A stretch of DNA of 64,000 nucleotides. It comes from JALZUE01 sp051251725. GTDB taxonomy: Bacteria; Pseudomonadota; Gammaproteobacteria; Enterobacterales; Alteromonadaceae. Every line of letters starts with the position of its first letter. Position 1 is the first letter of the stretch. The notes below the pieces were generated by a model. That model saw nothing but the letters and a program-made list of their open reading frames with translations, made no database searches and was not told where the DNA came from. The position numbers and the translations under genes are program-made. Shown piece after piece: positions 34,160-42,879 of this stretch. Location: assembly GCA_051251725.1 (NCBI GenBank), contig JBPOFN010000016.1, forward strand, positions 1 through 64,000. The letters run 5' to 3'.

Positions 34160-34636
34160 TTAAATACTCTCATCAAGAAGTATACCAGTTTTTTGACTAA
34201 TATCTTGTTGTAGCTCAACGATACGCTGAGCAATCATTAAAATTTCTTCCGACGGAAATTGTTTTATTAACTCATTGCTTTGTGAGTCATAAATTTTTAT
34301 TACTGTTTTTTCTGAACCGTCATCATGAGTAAAATTAACCGTCCGAACCGGCATATTAATAAACTCTGAAATAGTTTTCATGGCATCCGAGATCAGCTCA
34401 GATTCGGCATTTAGTTCATCTTGGCTTTTATTTTCTTTTTCTGCCACTTCCATTTGCTGAAAAGCAACTTCTGCGGTTTTATTCGACTTATCCGTTGATA
34501 ACTCAGAGATAGCAGCATTTTTATGTGCTTTTTTTAACTGCTCTTCAGAACCGTTATCTCTCGGTGTTTTTTTATTCAACGATGAAAAATCGTCAACCAA
34601 CTGTATTGGACTATCTTTAATAATCTTGACTGACAT
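34160..34636 (-). CDS. flaG: FlaG family protein
   Basis: The 158-aa protein has a charged, likely disordered first half and a conserved FlaG C-terminal part (about 90-155: FINMPVRTVNFTHDD, IVELQQDISQKTG). FlaG proteins affect filament length in other polar flagellates. GGAGG precedes the ATG. It lies between the flagellin terminator and fliD and probably begins the flaG-fliD-fliS unit. No clear sigma-54 element was seen in the short upstream gap. Confidence 0.88.
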   Translation of the reverse strand: MSVKIIKDSPIQLVDDFSSLNKKTPRDNGSEEQLKKAHKNAAISELSTDKSNKTAEVAFQQMEVAEKENKSQDELNAESELISDAMKTISEFINMPVRTVNFTHDDGSEKTVIKIYDSQSNELIKQFPSEEILMIAQRIVELQQDISQKTGILLDESI

Positions 34637-34664
34637 ATGACACCTCCAATCAGTTAATTTTCAA

Positions 34665-34696
34665 AACGAAAATGACACTCAACCTTGAGTGTCATT
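34665..34696 (-). terminator. Terminator after the fourth flagellin gene (34721)
   Basis: On the minus strand AATGACACTCAA and its complement form a 12-bp perfect stem with a 2-nt centre, followed by TTTTCGTTTT. It isolates the flagellins from flaG. Confidence 0.85.
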
Positions 34697-34720
34697 ATTT
34701 TGTCGATTATTCAGTTAACC

Positions 34721-35542
34721 TTACAATAATGACAACGCAATTTGCGGCTGCTGATTCGCTTGTGCCAACATTGAGCTCGCGGCTTGTTGTAACACTGAAC
34801 TTTTCGCTAATGCGGCACTCTCAGCAGCATAATCAGTATCTTCAATACGCGAGCGAGAGGCTGATAGGTTTTGCGCGGTATTATCATTACTACGGATAAT
34901 TGAAGCAAAACGGTTTTGCTTAGCACCTAAATCAGCGCGCACAGAGTTAACGGTCACTAGACCATCATCAATTAATCCAATAGCAGTAGAAGCAGCACCT
35001 GCTGAAGAAACGTTAACCGTTGATGTGGTTAATACACTGTAAGACGCAAAATTAGTATCTACTGAAATAGTGATGGTTTGACCACCATCAGCACCTATTT
35101 GGAAATCTTTATTAATATAGCTACCATCTAATAAATTTTCACCAGCAAATGAGGTTTGTGTCGAAATACGCGTTAATTCTAACTCTAATTCAGAAAACTC
35201 AGAATTAAGTGCTGTTCTATCGGCTTGGCTGTTTGAGCCATTCGCTGATTGTACAGCTAAAGTTCGCATACGTTGTAAAGTGTTAGTGTACTCGTCTAAT
35301 GCCCCTTCTGCAGTTTGCGCAAGAGAAACACCATCATTTGCATTTCGAGAAGCTTGATTCAAGCCGTTGATCTGTGCTGTTAAGCGGTTTGAAATTTGTA
35401 AACCGGCGGCATCATCTTTGGCACTATTAATCCGTTTACCTGACGATAAACGCTCAAAATTAGTCGCTAGTGAATTCGTTGAACTTTGAAGCTGACGCTG
35501 TGAATTCAATGATTGAATATTACTATTTACTACTAAAGCCAT
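34721..35542 (-). CDS. fliC: Flagellin, paralogue 1 (closest to flaG)
   Basis: The 273-aa protein is a short flagellin that keeps the conserved N-terminal (MALVVNSNIQSLNSQRQL) and C-terminal (about 190-273, ending QPQIALSLL) coiled-coil D0/D1 parts but has only a small central part, so no D2/D3 outer domains. It differs from its neighbours mainly at about 140-190. Its own sigma-28-type element and a small hairpin precede the GGAGG ribosome site. Surface Ser/Thr in the central region are candidates for nonulosonate attachment by Maf. Confidence 0.93.
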   Translation of the reverse strand: MALVVNSNIQSLNSQRQLQSSTNSLATNFERLSSGKRINSAKDDAAGLQISNRLTAQINGLNQASRNANDGVSLAQTAEGALDEYTNTLQRMRTLAVQSANGSNSQADRTALNSEFSELELELTRISTQTSFAGENLLDGSYINKDFQIGADGGQTITISVDTNFASYSVLTTSTVNVSSAGAASTAIGLIDDGLVTVNSVRADLGAKQNRFASIIRSNDNTAQNLSASRSRIEDTDYAAESAALAKSSVLQQAASSMLAQANQQPQIALSLL

Positions 35543-35550
35543 GATTTTCG

Positions 35551-35569
35551 CCTCCGGGTACTAATACCC
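35551..35569 (-). promoter_or_regulatory. Hairpin abutting the ribosome site of flagellin 1
   Basis: On the minus strand GGGTA-TTAG-TACCC ends directly at the GGAGG ribosome site. Equivalent hairpins precede the other three flagellin genes. Confidence 0.6.
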
Positions 35570-35610
35570 TATTAAACTGAATCTATATATCGAATAACAC
35601 TGTTAAACCT

Positions 35611-35637
35611 ATATCGGCACTTAGCTTAGAAACTTTA
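35611..35637 (-). promoter_or_regulatory. Sigma-28-type promoter for flagellin 1
   Basis: Minus strand TAAA (35634-35637), 15 nt, then GCCGATAT (35611-35618), 7 of 8 bases of the GCCGATAA consensus. Confidence 0.75.
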
Positions 35638-35642
35638 ATTTA

Positions 35643-35672
35643 TTTTCAGGTGATTATATAACCACCTGAAAA
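35643..35672 (-). terminator. Weak terminator or hairpin between flagellins 2 and 1
   Basis: A 10-bp stem (TTTTCAGGTG and complement) lies after the stop of flagellin 2. The U-tract is poor, so termination may be partial. Confidence 0.5.
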
Positions 35673-35680
35673 AGTTCAGT

Positions 35681-36502
35681 TTATAATAAAGAAAGTGCTA
35701 TTTGAGGTTGCTGATTCGCTTGTGCTAACATCGAACTAGCCGCCTGTTGCAACACTGAACTTTTCGCTAATGCAGCACTTTCTGACGCATAATCAGTATC
35801 TTCAATACGCGAACGTGAGGCCGATAAGTTTTGTGCTGTATTATCATTACTACGGATAATTGACGCAAAGCGGTTTTGTTTCGCACCTAAATCGGCACGT
35901 ACAGTATTTACTTTCACTAAGCCTTTATCAATTAAATCTATTGCCGATGTTGCAGCAACAGCTGATGAAACATGAACGGTAGCAGTTGATAAAATAGTCG
36001 CAGCATCAAAATTTTGACCAATTGAAAGCGTAATTGTTTGCCCACCATCAGCACCAATTTGAAAGTCTTTACCTGTATAGGTACCGTCTAACAAGTTCTC
36101 GCCAGCAAATGATGTTTGATCTGAAATACGCGTTAATTCTAACTCTAATTCAGAAAACTCAGCATTAAGTGCGGTTCTATCTGCTTGGCTGTTTGAACCG
36201 TTAGCTGCTTGAACAGAAAGGGTACGCATACGTTGTAAGGTATTGGTATATTCATCCAAAGCACCTTCAGCAGTTTGTGCTAATGAAACACCATCATTGG
36301 CATTACGTGACGCTTGATTTAAGCCATTAATTTGTGCGGTTAACCGATTAGATATTTGTAAACCGGCTGCATCATCTTTAGCACTGTTAATACGCTTACC
36401 AGAAGACAAACGTTCAAAGTTAGTTGCTAAAGAGTTCGTTGAGCTTTGAAGCTGACGTTGTGAGTTCAAAGATTGAATATTACTATTTACTACTAAAGCC
36501 AT
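35681..36502 (-). CDS. fliC: Flagellin, paralogue 2
   Basis: The 273-aa flagellin is almost identical to paralogue 1 over the first 130 and last 70 residues. The central part (about 145-190) differs, for example TYTGKDFQIGADGG and VSSAVAATSAIDL. It is expressed from its own sigma-28-type element. The strong N/C identity suggests recent duplication or gene conversion. Confidence 0.93.
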   Translation of the reverse strand: MALVVNSNIQSLNSQRQLQSSTNSLATNFERLSSGKRINSAKDDAAGLQISNRLTAQINGLNQASRNANDGVSLAQTAEGALDEYTNTLQRMRTLSVQAANGSNSQADRTALNAEFSELELELTRISDQTSFAGENLLDGTYTGKDFQIGADGGQTITLSIGQNFDAATILSTATVHVSSAVAATSAIDLIDKGLVKVNTVRADLGAKQNRFASIIRSNDNTAQNLSASRSRIEDTDYASESAALAKSSVLQQAASSMLAQANQQPQIALSLL

Positions 36503-36510
36503 TTTATTCG

Positions 36511-36530
36511 CCTCCGGGTAATTATTACCC
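36511..36530 (-). promoter_or_regulatory. Hairpin abutting the ribosome site of flagellin 2
   Basis: On the minus strand GGGTAATAATTACCC is an inverted repeat touching GGAGG. Confidence 0.6.
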
Positions 36531-36572
36531 TATCTAATCAGATTTTCATCTGTTAAAAACACTGTTAATTCT

Positions 36573-36599
36573 ATATCGACAGTTAATTATAAAACTTTA
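36573..36599 (-). promoter_or_regulatory. Sigma-28-type promoter for flagellin 2
   Basis: Minus strand TAAA, 15 nt, then GTCGATAT (6 of 8). Same spacing and distance to the gene as the other flagellin promoters. Confidence 0.65.
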
Positions 36600-36611
36600 A
36601 AAGTTTTTTCC

Positions 36612-36633
36612 GATAGTTGAAATTTCAACTATC
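36612..36633. repeat. Perfect 22-nt palindrome between flagellins 3 and 2
   Basis: GATAGTTGAAATTTCAACTATC region (22 nt, perfect inverted repeat) lies after the stop of flagellin 3. No U-tract follows on the minus strand, so it may stabilise the mRNA end or bind a protein rather than terminate well. Confidence 0.6.
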
Positions 36634-36646
36634 TAAACACTGTTCG

Positions 36647-37465
36647 TTATAATAATGACAACGCAATTTGTGGTTGTTGGTTCGCCTGTGCAAGCATCGA
36701 ACTCGCCGCTTGCTGTAACACCGAACTTTTTGCTAAAGCGGCACTTTCAGAAGCATAATCTGTATCTTCAATCCGTGAACGTGATGCTGATAAGTTCTGT
36801 GCGGTATTATCATTACTACGAATAATAGAAGAAAAACGGTTTTGTTTAGCACCAAGGTCTGCTCGAACCGTATTAACCGACACTAAAGCCCCATCTATCA
36901 GACCAATCGCCGTTGATGCTGCCGTAGCAGATGAAATATCGGTACTAGTAGTTAAAATCGAGATTGCATTAAAATCTTGACCGATAGATAAAGTAATCGT
37001 TTGACCACCATCAGCACCAATTTGGAAGTCTTTACCGGTATAAGTACCATTTAATAAATTTTCACCGGCAAATGAGGTTTGATCAGAAATACGCGTTAAT
37101 TCTGTTTCTAACTCACTATATTCTGCATTTAGTGCGGTTCTATCTGCTTGGCTGTTTGAACCGTTAGCTGCTTGAACCGAAAGTGTACGCATACGTTGTA
37201 AGGTATTAGTGTATTCGTCTAATGCACCTTCAGCGGTTTGCGCAAGTGAAACACCGTCATTAGCATTACGCGAAGCTTGATTTAAGCCATTAATTTGCGC
37301 AGTTAATCGGTTAGATATTTGTAAACCGGCGGCATCATCCTTAGCACTATTAATACGTTTACCTGAAGATAAACGTTCAAAGTTCGTTGCTAATGAATTA
37401 GTTGAACTCTGAAGCTGACGCTGCGAATTCAATGATTGAATATTACTATTTACTACTAAAGCCAT
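36647..37465 (-). CDS. fliC: Flagellin, paralogue 3
   Basis: The start at 37465 (272 aa) begins with MALVVNSNIQ like the other copies and is preceded by GGGAGG. An open frame continues 37 codons upstream but would read through the promoter region and is not supported. The central part differs (TDISSATAASTAIG; one residue shorter). A sigma-28-type element with the best match of the set precedes it. Confidence 0.93.
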   Translation of the reverse strand: MALVVNSNIQSLNSQRQLQSSTNSLATNFERLSSGKRINSAKDDAAGLQISNRLTAQINGLNQASRNANDGVSLAQTAEGALDEYTNTLQRMRTLSVQAANGSNSQADRTALNAEYSELETELTRISDQTSFAGENLLNGTYTGKDFQIGADGGQTITLSIGQDFNAISILTTSTDISSATAASTAIGLIDGALVSVNTVRADLGAKQNRFSSIIRSNDNTAQNLSASRSRIEDTDYASESAALAKSSVLQQAASSMLAQANQQPQIALSLL

Positions 37466-37473
37466 GAAAACCT

Positions 37474-37490
37474 CCCAGGTTATTACACCT
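37474..37490 (-). promoter_or_regulatory. Hairpin abutting the ribosome site of flagellin 3
   Basis: On the minus strand AGGT-GTAATA-ACCT lies immediately before GGGAGG. The stem sequence differs from paralogues 1 and 2 but pairing is kept. Confidence 0.5.
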
Positions 37491-37544
37491 ATAAATCTAT
37501 ATTTGAGGCCAACATACGTTATAGAATTATGCCTCTTGCAACCT

Positions 37545-37571
37545 TTATCGGTAACAAGAAAAATAACTTTA
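37545..37571 (-). promoter_or_regulatory. Sigma-28-type promoter for flagellin 3
   Basis: Minus strand TAAA (37568-37571), 15 nt, then ACCGATAA (7 of 8). Confidence 0.78.
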
Positions 37572-37633
37572 GACATTTTAATAAATAAATTTAAAGTTAA
37601 TTAAGCTAACAAAGCCTATTTAAGCGTAGATAC

Positions 37634-37658
37634 AAAAAAGCCCTCAAAAGAGGGCTTT
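37634..37658 (-). terminator. Strong terminator after flagellin 4
   Basis: AAAGCCCTC-TTTT-GAGGGCTTT stem followed by a T-run on the minus strand; it separates the sigma-54-type flagellin from the sigma-28-type ones. Confidence 0.9.
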
Positions 37659-37694
37659 AAAATCAATAGATTATAACACTTCTATAATAATGCT

Positions 37695-38519
37695 TTACTG
37701 AAGTAGTGATAACGCAATTTGAGGTTGTTGGTTAGCTTGAGCTAACATTGAACTTGCAGCTTGCTGTAACACACTGCTTCGCGCTAATGAGGCACTTTCG
37801 GCCGCATAATCGGTATCTAAAATACGCGAACGTGAAGCTGACAAGTTTTGTGCGGTATTATCATTACTTCTAATAATAGAACTAAATCTATTTTGCTTGG
37901 CACCTAAATCTGCTCGGGTCGAGTTTACTTTAGTTAATGCGCCATCAATTAAACCAACCGCTGATGTCGCTCTAACAATACTAGAGATCCCGACAGTTAC
38001 CGCAGATAACATTGAAGTAGCATTAAAGTCAGTACCTATTGAAAGCCTAATTGTTTGGCCGCCATCAGCACCAATTTGAAAGTCTTTACCCGTGTATGTT
38101 CCATCAAGTAAGGTTTCACCAGCAAAACTCGCTTGCTCAGAAATCCTCGTTAACTCTGATAATAATTCCTGAAATTCAGCATTCAATGCCGTTCTATCCG
38201 AATCACTATTTGAACCATTCGCCGATTGAATAGACAAAGTACGCATACGCTGCAATGCGTTAGTATATTCATCTAATGCACCTTCAGCGGTTTGCGCTAA
38301 AGAGACACCATCGTTAGCATTTCGAGTAGCTTGATTAAGGCCATTAATTTGTGCGGTTAAACGGTTAGAAATCTGTAAACCAGCGGCATCATCTTTTGCA
38401 CTATTTACACGCTTACCAGAAGACAAACGCTCAAAGTTGGTTGACAGTTGATTGGTTGAGTTTTGTAGCTGACGCTGTGAATTTAACGACGCTATATTAC
38501 TATTAACTACTAAAGCCAT
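37695..38519 (-). CDS. fliC: Flagellin, paralogue 4 (sigma-54-type promoter)
   Basis: The ATG at 38519 (274 aa) is 9 nt after AGGAG; the ATG at 38528 directly touches that site and is too close. This copy is the most divergent: NSNIASLNSQRQLQNSTNQLSTN at the start, ELLSELTRISEQASFAGETLLDG in the middle. It ends ALSLLQ. It has a sigma-54-type promoter and a strong terminator. That matches Vibrio FlaA, the FlrC/sigma-54-controlled major flagellin, while the other copies follow sigma-28. Confidence 0.93.
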   Translation of the reverse strand: MALVVNSNIASLNSQRQLQNSTNQLSTNFERLSSGKRVNSAKDDAAGLQISNRLTAQINGLNQATRNANDGVSLAQTAEGALDEYTNALQRMRTLSIQSANGSNSDSDRTALNAEFQELLSELTRISEQASFAGETLLDGTYTGKDFQIGADGGQTIRLSIGTDFNATSMLSAVTVGISSIVRATSAVGLIDGALTKVNSTRADLGAKQNRFSSIIRSNDNTAQNLSASRSRILDTDYAAESASLARSSVLQQAASSMLAQANQQPQIALSLLQ

Positions 38520-38529
38520 TGCTATCATC

Positions 38530-38543
38530 TCCTAAGTTTTAGG
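38530..38543 (-). promoter_or_regulatory. Hairpin overlapping the ribosome site of flagellin 4
   Basis: On the minus strand CCTAA-AAC-TTAGG: the 3' arm shares AGG with the AGGAG ribosome site, so pairing would cover it. Confidence 0.5.
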
Positions 38544-38618
38544 TAGTGGTTCAATTGCTGATAACAACATTTCTTTGGAACCACATATAAATATTTTTTG
38601 ACACTACTCGTTTATAAA

Positions 38619-38635
38619 AGCATTTAATGTGCCAA
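38619..38635 (-). promoter_or_regulatory. Sigma-54-type promoter for flagellin 4
   Basis: Minus strand TTGGCACATTAAATGCT, GG-N10-GC, close to consensus with a perfect TTGGCAC. Predicted start near 38608, leader about 89 nt. It lies just after the flgL stop. Confidence 0.75.
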
Positions 38636-38639
38636 CTAA

Positions 38640-39839
38640 TTAAAGGTAATTAAATAAAGACAAGTTTTTTATTTGAATAAACGATTGCTGTGCCGCTTGT
38701 AGCGCAACTTTGGATTGTTCAAAATGCGAAATTGCTTTCGCATAATCTAAATCTTCAATACCGGAACTAGACTTAGCTAAGGTTACTTCTCGGTCAGCAT
38801 GGTTATTACTTTGATTATCAAGTAATTGCAGCCGCACGCCAGCATCGGCACGGCGTGAGGTTAAATGCTCCATCACTTTATCAAGTTGATTTAATAACAC
38901 ATGATGATCAATTTCATGTTCAACACCTGATGTCGAAGGGGCATTCATCCAGTCGATAACGCCTTTTAAGGTATCAAAAACACTGATATTTTCTTGTGGC
39001 GTTAAATCAAATTGATCACCCGGCAAAGGATTGCCACTTAATTTAACTTCAATGCCGTTAAAGGAGACTGCTTGCCCTGCACTGTATGAATTGGTGGAAA
39101 AAACCGTGGCTCCGCCGCTATCCGTTACCGTTAAGTCCGTTGCCGTACTAAAAGTAAAAGTATAATCCGGTGGCGAGCTGACTTGATCGTGTGTACCTGG
39201 GCTAACAATAACCGCACTTTCCAATAATATACCTGAAGTATTAGTCGTATAATTGGCGCTAAAATCCCCTTGGCGATTAGGAACATTTTGAAAAACATCA
39301 GTGCCCGATTGATTAAGATCAACCGAAATATTATTCGCTATTTGTAATTTCCGAGTGCCATTATCGCCGTTATATACCACTGAGTTATCAGATTGTAATT
39401 GGAAAGGCTGAGTATCGGTTTGATAGCCAGCAAAAATATAACTGCCGGTTTCATCTTTGGTGTTAGCAACATTGAGTATTTGATCAAGACCACCTTCTGC
39501 TAATTTAGCAATTGATTGTCGGTCCGATTCAGCTAAAGTACCGTTATTCGATTGAATAAAATATTGCTTAAGCTGATTCATAAACCCTTCAGCATTTGAT
39601 AACACAACATCTTGTAAACTATTTCTACTTTCGGCTTGAATAATATTACGTTTATACTTTTCAATATTATTTAGCTCATCTTTATAACCGGTCAATGTGC
39701 CATAAGCGACCGCATCATCTTTTGCAGTAAGCACGCGCTTGCCGCTCGAAATATATTGAATTTGCTCATTAACATCTGATTGTTTATTGGTTAGCTGCAA
39801 ACCGTTTTGAAAATAAAATTGAGCTGTAGATACACGCAT
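38640..39839 (-). CDS. flgL: FlgL, hook-filament junction protein
   Basis: The 399-aa protein has flagellin-like termini (RVSTAQFYFQNGLQL at the start; SGIEDLDYAKAISHFEQSKVALQAAQQSFIQI at the end) around a longer central domain. Length is as in Vibrio FlgL and about 80 residues longer than in Escherichia coli. It joins FlgK to the flagellin filament. It follows flgK by 9 nt and ends the flgF-L unit. Confidence 0.92.
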   Translation of the reverse strand: MRVSTAQFYFQNGLQLTNKQSDVNEQIQYISSGKRVLTAKDDAVAYGTLTGYKDELNNIEKYKRNIIQAESRNSLQDVVLSNAEGFMNQLKQYFIQSNNGTLAESDRQSIAKLAEGGLDQILNVANTKDETGSYIFAGYQTDTQPFQLQSDNSVVYNGDNGTRKLQIANNISVDLNQSGTDVFQNVPNRQGDFSANYTTNTSGILLESAVIVSPGTHDQVSSPPDYTFTFSTATDLTVTDSGGATVFSTNSYSAGQAVSFNGIEVKLSGNPLPGDQFDLTPQENISVFDTLKGVIDWMNAPSTSGVEHEIDHHVLLNQLDKVMEHLTSRRADAGVRLQLLDNQSNNHADREVTLAKSSSGIEDLDYAKAISHFEQSKVALQAAQQSFIQIKNLSLFNYL

Positions 39840-39848
39840 ATTAAATTC

Positions 39849-41819
39849 CTACCTTGCTGCTGCTAATAAAGTGTCGAAGATGGTATTGGCGACAGAAATT
39901 ATTTGAGATGACGCTTGGTAGGCCTGCTGAAACTTAATTAAGTTAGCCGCCTCTTCATCTAGATTGACACCGGATGTTGCTTGATTACGATTAAATGCTT
40001 GGGTATATAAAGCTTGTGCCGTATCAGAAATTAACTCGGCCGATTTTGCTTTCGAACCAACAGTGGAGGTGATAATTCCTAAATTTTGAGTAAAGGTTTC
40101 CGAGCCACCATTTAAAATATTTTGTTCTTGGCTCAATGCCAATGCTAACGCATTACTACTGTTACCTGTGCCAAAAGCATCTGTGAAGGTAAACGTTTCA
40201 GGGGCATTTGGCGCAATGCCTGACGGCGTACCTTTCAATTCAATTTGAAAAGTTGCTGTCGCTGGCGATAATGGCAAATCAATAAACTGTGACGGTGGTG
40301 TATAGCTTTGTGGCGCTGAGGTTGTGCCGCTGCTATCTGTCACTGTATATAAAAAAGTGCCGACAGGGCTTTCTAAAAGATCAACCCGCATGTTCATATC
40401 TGCACGCGCATTCACGGGATCATAGACCTGTGATACCGCCATTTTTCCAGTACTGACATTATTGGCTGATGGAGTAATATGCACCGCTGAACTTGCTGCA
40501 ATGCCTGCGCCCGCCGTCAATGTAGTTTCAATTAAAGCGGCACTGTTTTCCGATGGCCGAATAATAAATTTGTCTTCGGCGACAGCCGCGCCGCCGGTGG
40601 TAATAAAATCAAAACCTTTACTTGAGCTATAAGTATTAGCAGCCACTAAAGTTAACGTTTCGGTTTCCCGCGTTGCTAAATTAGTCATGACATAATTAGT
40701 GCCGTCATATTCCACTTCAAATTCATCGGTCGGAATTAAATTAATATCAGTAATAGCCACTTGTGCGGTTAAATTACCCGCATTATCAGAAGGCGTTAAA
40801 ACTCGACTTGCCTGCAAAGCCGCTGAGTTAATATCAGTAAAAATGTTCGCGCCTTGCTGCTGATTTAAATCTAACCCTTGCGCTTGAATACCGTTTAATT
40901 TTTCTGAAATAGCCATAGCAAGCCGATTCACTTCACTACGAGCTTGTTTTAAATTGTCATCTCTAAAAGCAAATTTTGCCGATAAAGCGCCGCCTAATGA
41001 ATCAGGGTTTAAAACCGCAGAGCTGTTAGCGCCAACCAAAGATATTTTAGTTTCTAACGGATCAGGGTCGCCCGCGTTAATACGTACGGAAAGTGCAGTT
41101 TTACCTGCAACAAGTGTTGAGCCATTACCAATCATTACCGTCATCACACCATTTTGATCGGTCACGGTATTCACATTAGTATATTCAGCTAAACGGGTAA
41201 TTAATTGATCGCGAGTATCTAACAGATCATTGGGTTTACCTGAGTTACCACCGTTATAGTTATTTAAAATCTGATCATTAATAACGGCTAACTCTCTGGA
41301 AATTTCAGTGATTTGATTAGCGATTTGGGTTATTTCACCGTTTGCCGCTTTTTCTAACTGATCAAAATTTTGGCTTAACGATTTAAAATCAGAACTTAAA
41401 ATATTGGCTTGATTTAATGCAATTGAACGTAAACCTAAATCACTAGGATTATCGGTAATGCCGTTAACTGACTGATAAAATTGTTCGATAGAAGTCATCA
41501 GCGCTTGACCAGAAAAACTCATGATGTCGTTTAATTGATCAAGGCTTTTTTCACTGGCCTGAGCTGCGCCAAGTTTAGTGGTGTTATGTAATTGCTCTTT
41601 GTAAGAGAATTGATCGTAGATACGCGTAATATCATTAACATAAGTACCTGAGCCTAAAAAGTTTCCGCCCAGCGTACCAGCCCCTAGTGTACTTTGATCA
41701 GCACGTTGGCGACTGTACCCTTCGGTATTTACATTGGCAATATTATGGCCAGTGGTAGCCAACTGTTGTTGGGCGGCAATTAAGCCGCTCATTCCAGTTT
41801 GGTACAGATCTACTGACAT
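39849..41819 (-). CDS. flgK: FlgK, hook-filament junction protein
   Basis: The ATG at 41819 (656 aa) is six nt after GGGAG. The N-terminus (VDLYQTGMSGLIAAQQQLATTGHNIANVNTEGYSRQ) and the C-terminal heptad part (GVNLDEEAANLIKFQQAYQASSQII) are the axial-protein signatures. The long middle (about 340-560) is Thr/Ser-rich and varied. Located between flgJ and flgL as usual. Confidence 0.93.
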   Translation of the reverse strand: MSVDLYQTGMSGLIAAQQQLATTGHNIANVNTEGYSRQRADQSTLGAGTLGGNFLGSGTYVNDITRIYDQFSYKEQLHNTTKLGAAQASEKSLDQLNDIMSFSGQALMTSIEQFYQSVNGITDNPSDLGLRSIALNQANILSSDFKSLSQNFDQLEKAANGEITQIANQITEISRELAVINDQILNNYNGGNSGKPNDLLDTRDQLITRLAEYTNVNTVTDQNGVMTVMIGNGSTLVAGKTALSVRINAGDPDPLETKISLVGANSSAVLNPDSLGGALSAKFAFRDDNLKQARSEVNRLAMAISEKLNGIQAQGLDLNQQQGANIFTDINSAALQASRVLTPSDNAGNLTAQVAITDINLIPTDEFEVEYDGTNYVMTNLATRETETLTLVAANTYSSSKGFDFITTGGAAVAEDKFIIRPSENSAALIETTLTAGAGIAASSAVHITPSANNVSTGKMAVSQVYDPVNARADMNMRVDLLESPVGTFLYTVTDSSGTTSAPQSYTPPSQFIDLPLSPATATFQIELKGTPSGIAPNAPETFTFTDAFGTGNSSNALALALSQEQNILNGGSETFTQNLGIITSTVGSKAKSAELISDTAQALYTQAFNRNQATSGVNLDEEAANLIKFQQAYQASSQIISVANTIFDTLLAAAR

Positions 41820-41862
41820 AAAGAACTCCCACAATTACATATAAATAAACACGTAAGCAGGA

Positions 41863-42870
41863 TTAGTTTGAAATGAAACTCGCAACTCGTTTTAACGTAC
41901 CCATTATCTTAGTGGCATACATTGGATCGGTTGCATAACCTGCCTTTTGAATACCATGCAGGAATTGTTCCACATCGCTTGCTTTATCAAGCGCTTGTTG
42001 ATAACGAGGATTTTTAGAGAGGAAATTAATATAGTCATCAACACTTTCGGTAATATTGTCATACACTCGAAAAGGAGCTGATTTTTTCACCATGGTACCT
42101 TGCTCAAACTCTAACGTTTCTTTGACTATATTATCTCCTTGCCAGCGCTTGTCTGCCTTGATGTTGAATAAGTTATTAGAGCTTTCACCTTGGTTATTTT
42201 TAATCACTTTTTTACCCCAACCTGTTTCTAATGCCGCTTGGGCAATAACCACTTGGTAAGGTACGCCTAACGCTTTTTCTGCGCGTTTAGCGGGTGCCAT
42301 TAACGCCGTCACAAAATCTTGCGGTTGCTCAAAATTATTGACGGTTTTAACTTGTTGAAAAATTTCTTTAAAAGGAACGCTCTGCTGACGGTTAATTGAC
42401 GTTATTGACATCTCACTCGGTGACGTATCTATCGCATGTGCTTTGGTTGTCGGCGCAAAGCTAGGTAAATTACCATCAGATCGTATAATACTGTTTGGCT
42501 TATAATCATCTTGCTTGCCACCTAATTGACGAACAATTAATTCAGATAAACCTAACGAACCGTTATTTGATAGTTCAACCGACAACTGTTGATCGTGCAT
42601 ATCACGATAAAATTTTGTCGTTTCAGAATTAAACGGGCTATCTGACTCTAAAACGTCTTGTGCCGCTCGCATACTTTTTAACAGCATTTGCATAAAAATT
42701 GATTCAAACTGCTTTGCTGCCGATTCTAGTGCTTCCGCTTTTGCTCCCTCATCAGTTGATTTAGATTTTAAGGTAATGCTACCTAAACTATTTAAATCAA
42801 AGAAATTCTGCGCTTTATCTAACGATGAGCCAATTTGAGAATTTAATGAAGGACCAAGAGTTGATGACAT
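41863..42870 (-). CDS. flgJ: FlgJ, rod scaffold and peptidoglycan hydrolase
   Basis: The 335-aa protein has an N-terminal rod-capping domain (about 40-115, ESAAKQFESIFMQMLLKSMR) and a C-terminal glucosaminidase/muramidase domain (about 185-330) with the catalytic Glu215 in AALETGWGKKV. It opens the murein layer for the growing rod in the periplasm. Confidence 0.93.
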   Translation of the reverse strand: MSSTLGPSLNSQIGSSLDKAQNFFDLNSLGSITLKSKSTDEGAKAEALESAAKQFESIFMQMLLKSMRAAQDVLESDSPFNSETTKFYRDMHDQQLSVELSNNGSLGLSELIVRQLGGKQDDYKPNSIIRSDGNLPSFAPTTKAHAIDTSPSEMSITSINRQQSVPFKEIFQQVKTVNNFEQPQDFVTALMAPAKRAEKALGVPYQVVIAQAALETGWGKKVIKNNQGESSNNLFNIKADKRWQGDNIVKETLEFEQGTMVKKSAPFRVYDNITESVDDYINFLSKNPRYQQALDKASDVEQFLHGIQKAGYATDPMYATKIMGTLKRVASFISN

Positions 42871-42879
42871 AAATAATCC

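Noticed and set aside
36647..37576. Flagellin 3 with a 37-residue N-terminal extension
   Set aside because: The extension reads through the sigma-28-type promoter and leader hairpin; the ATG at 37465 matches the other flagellins and has GGGAGG.
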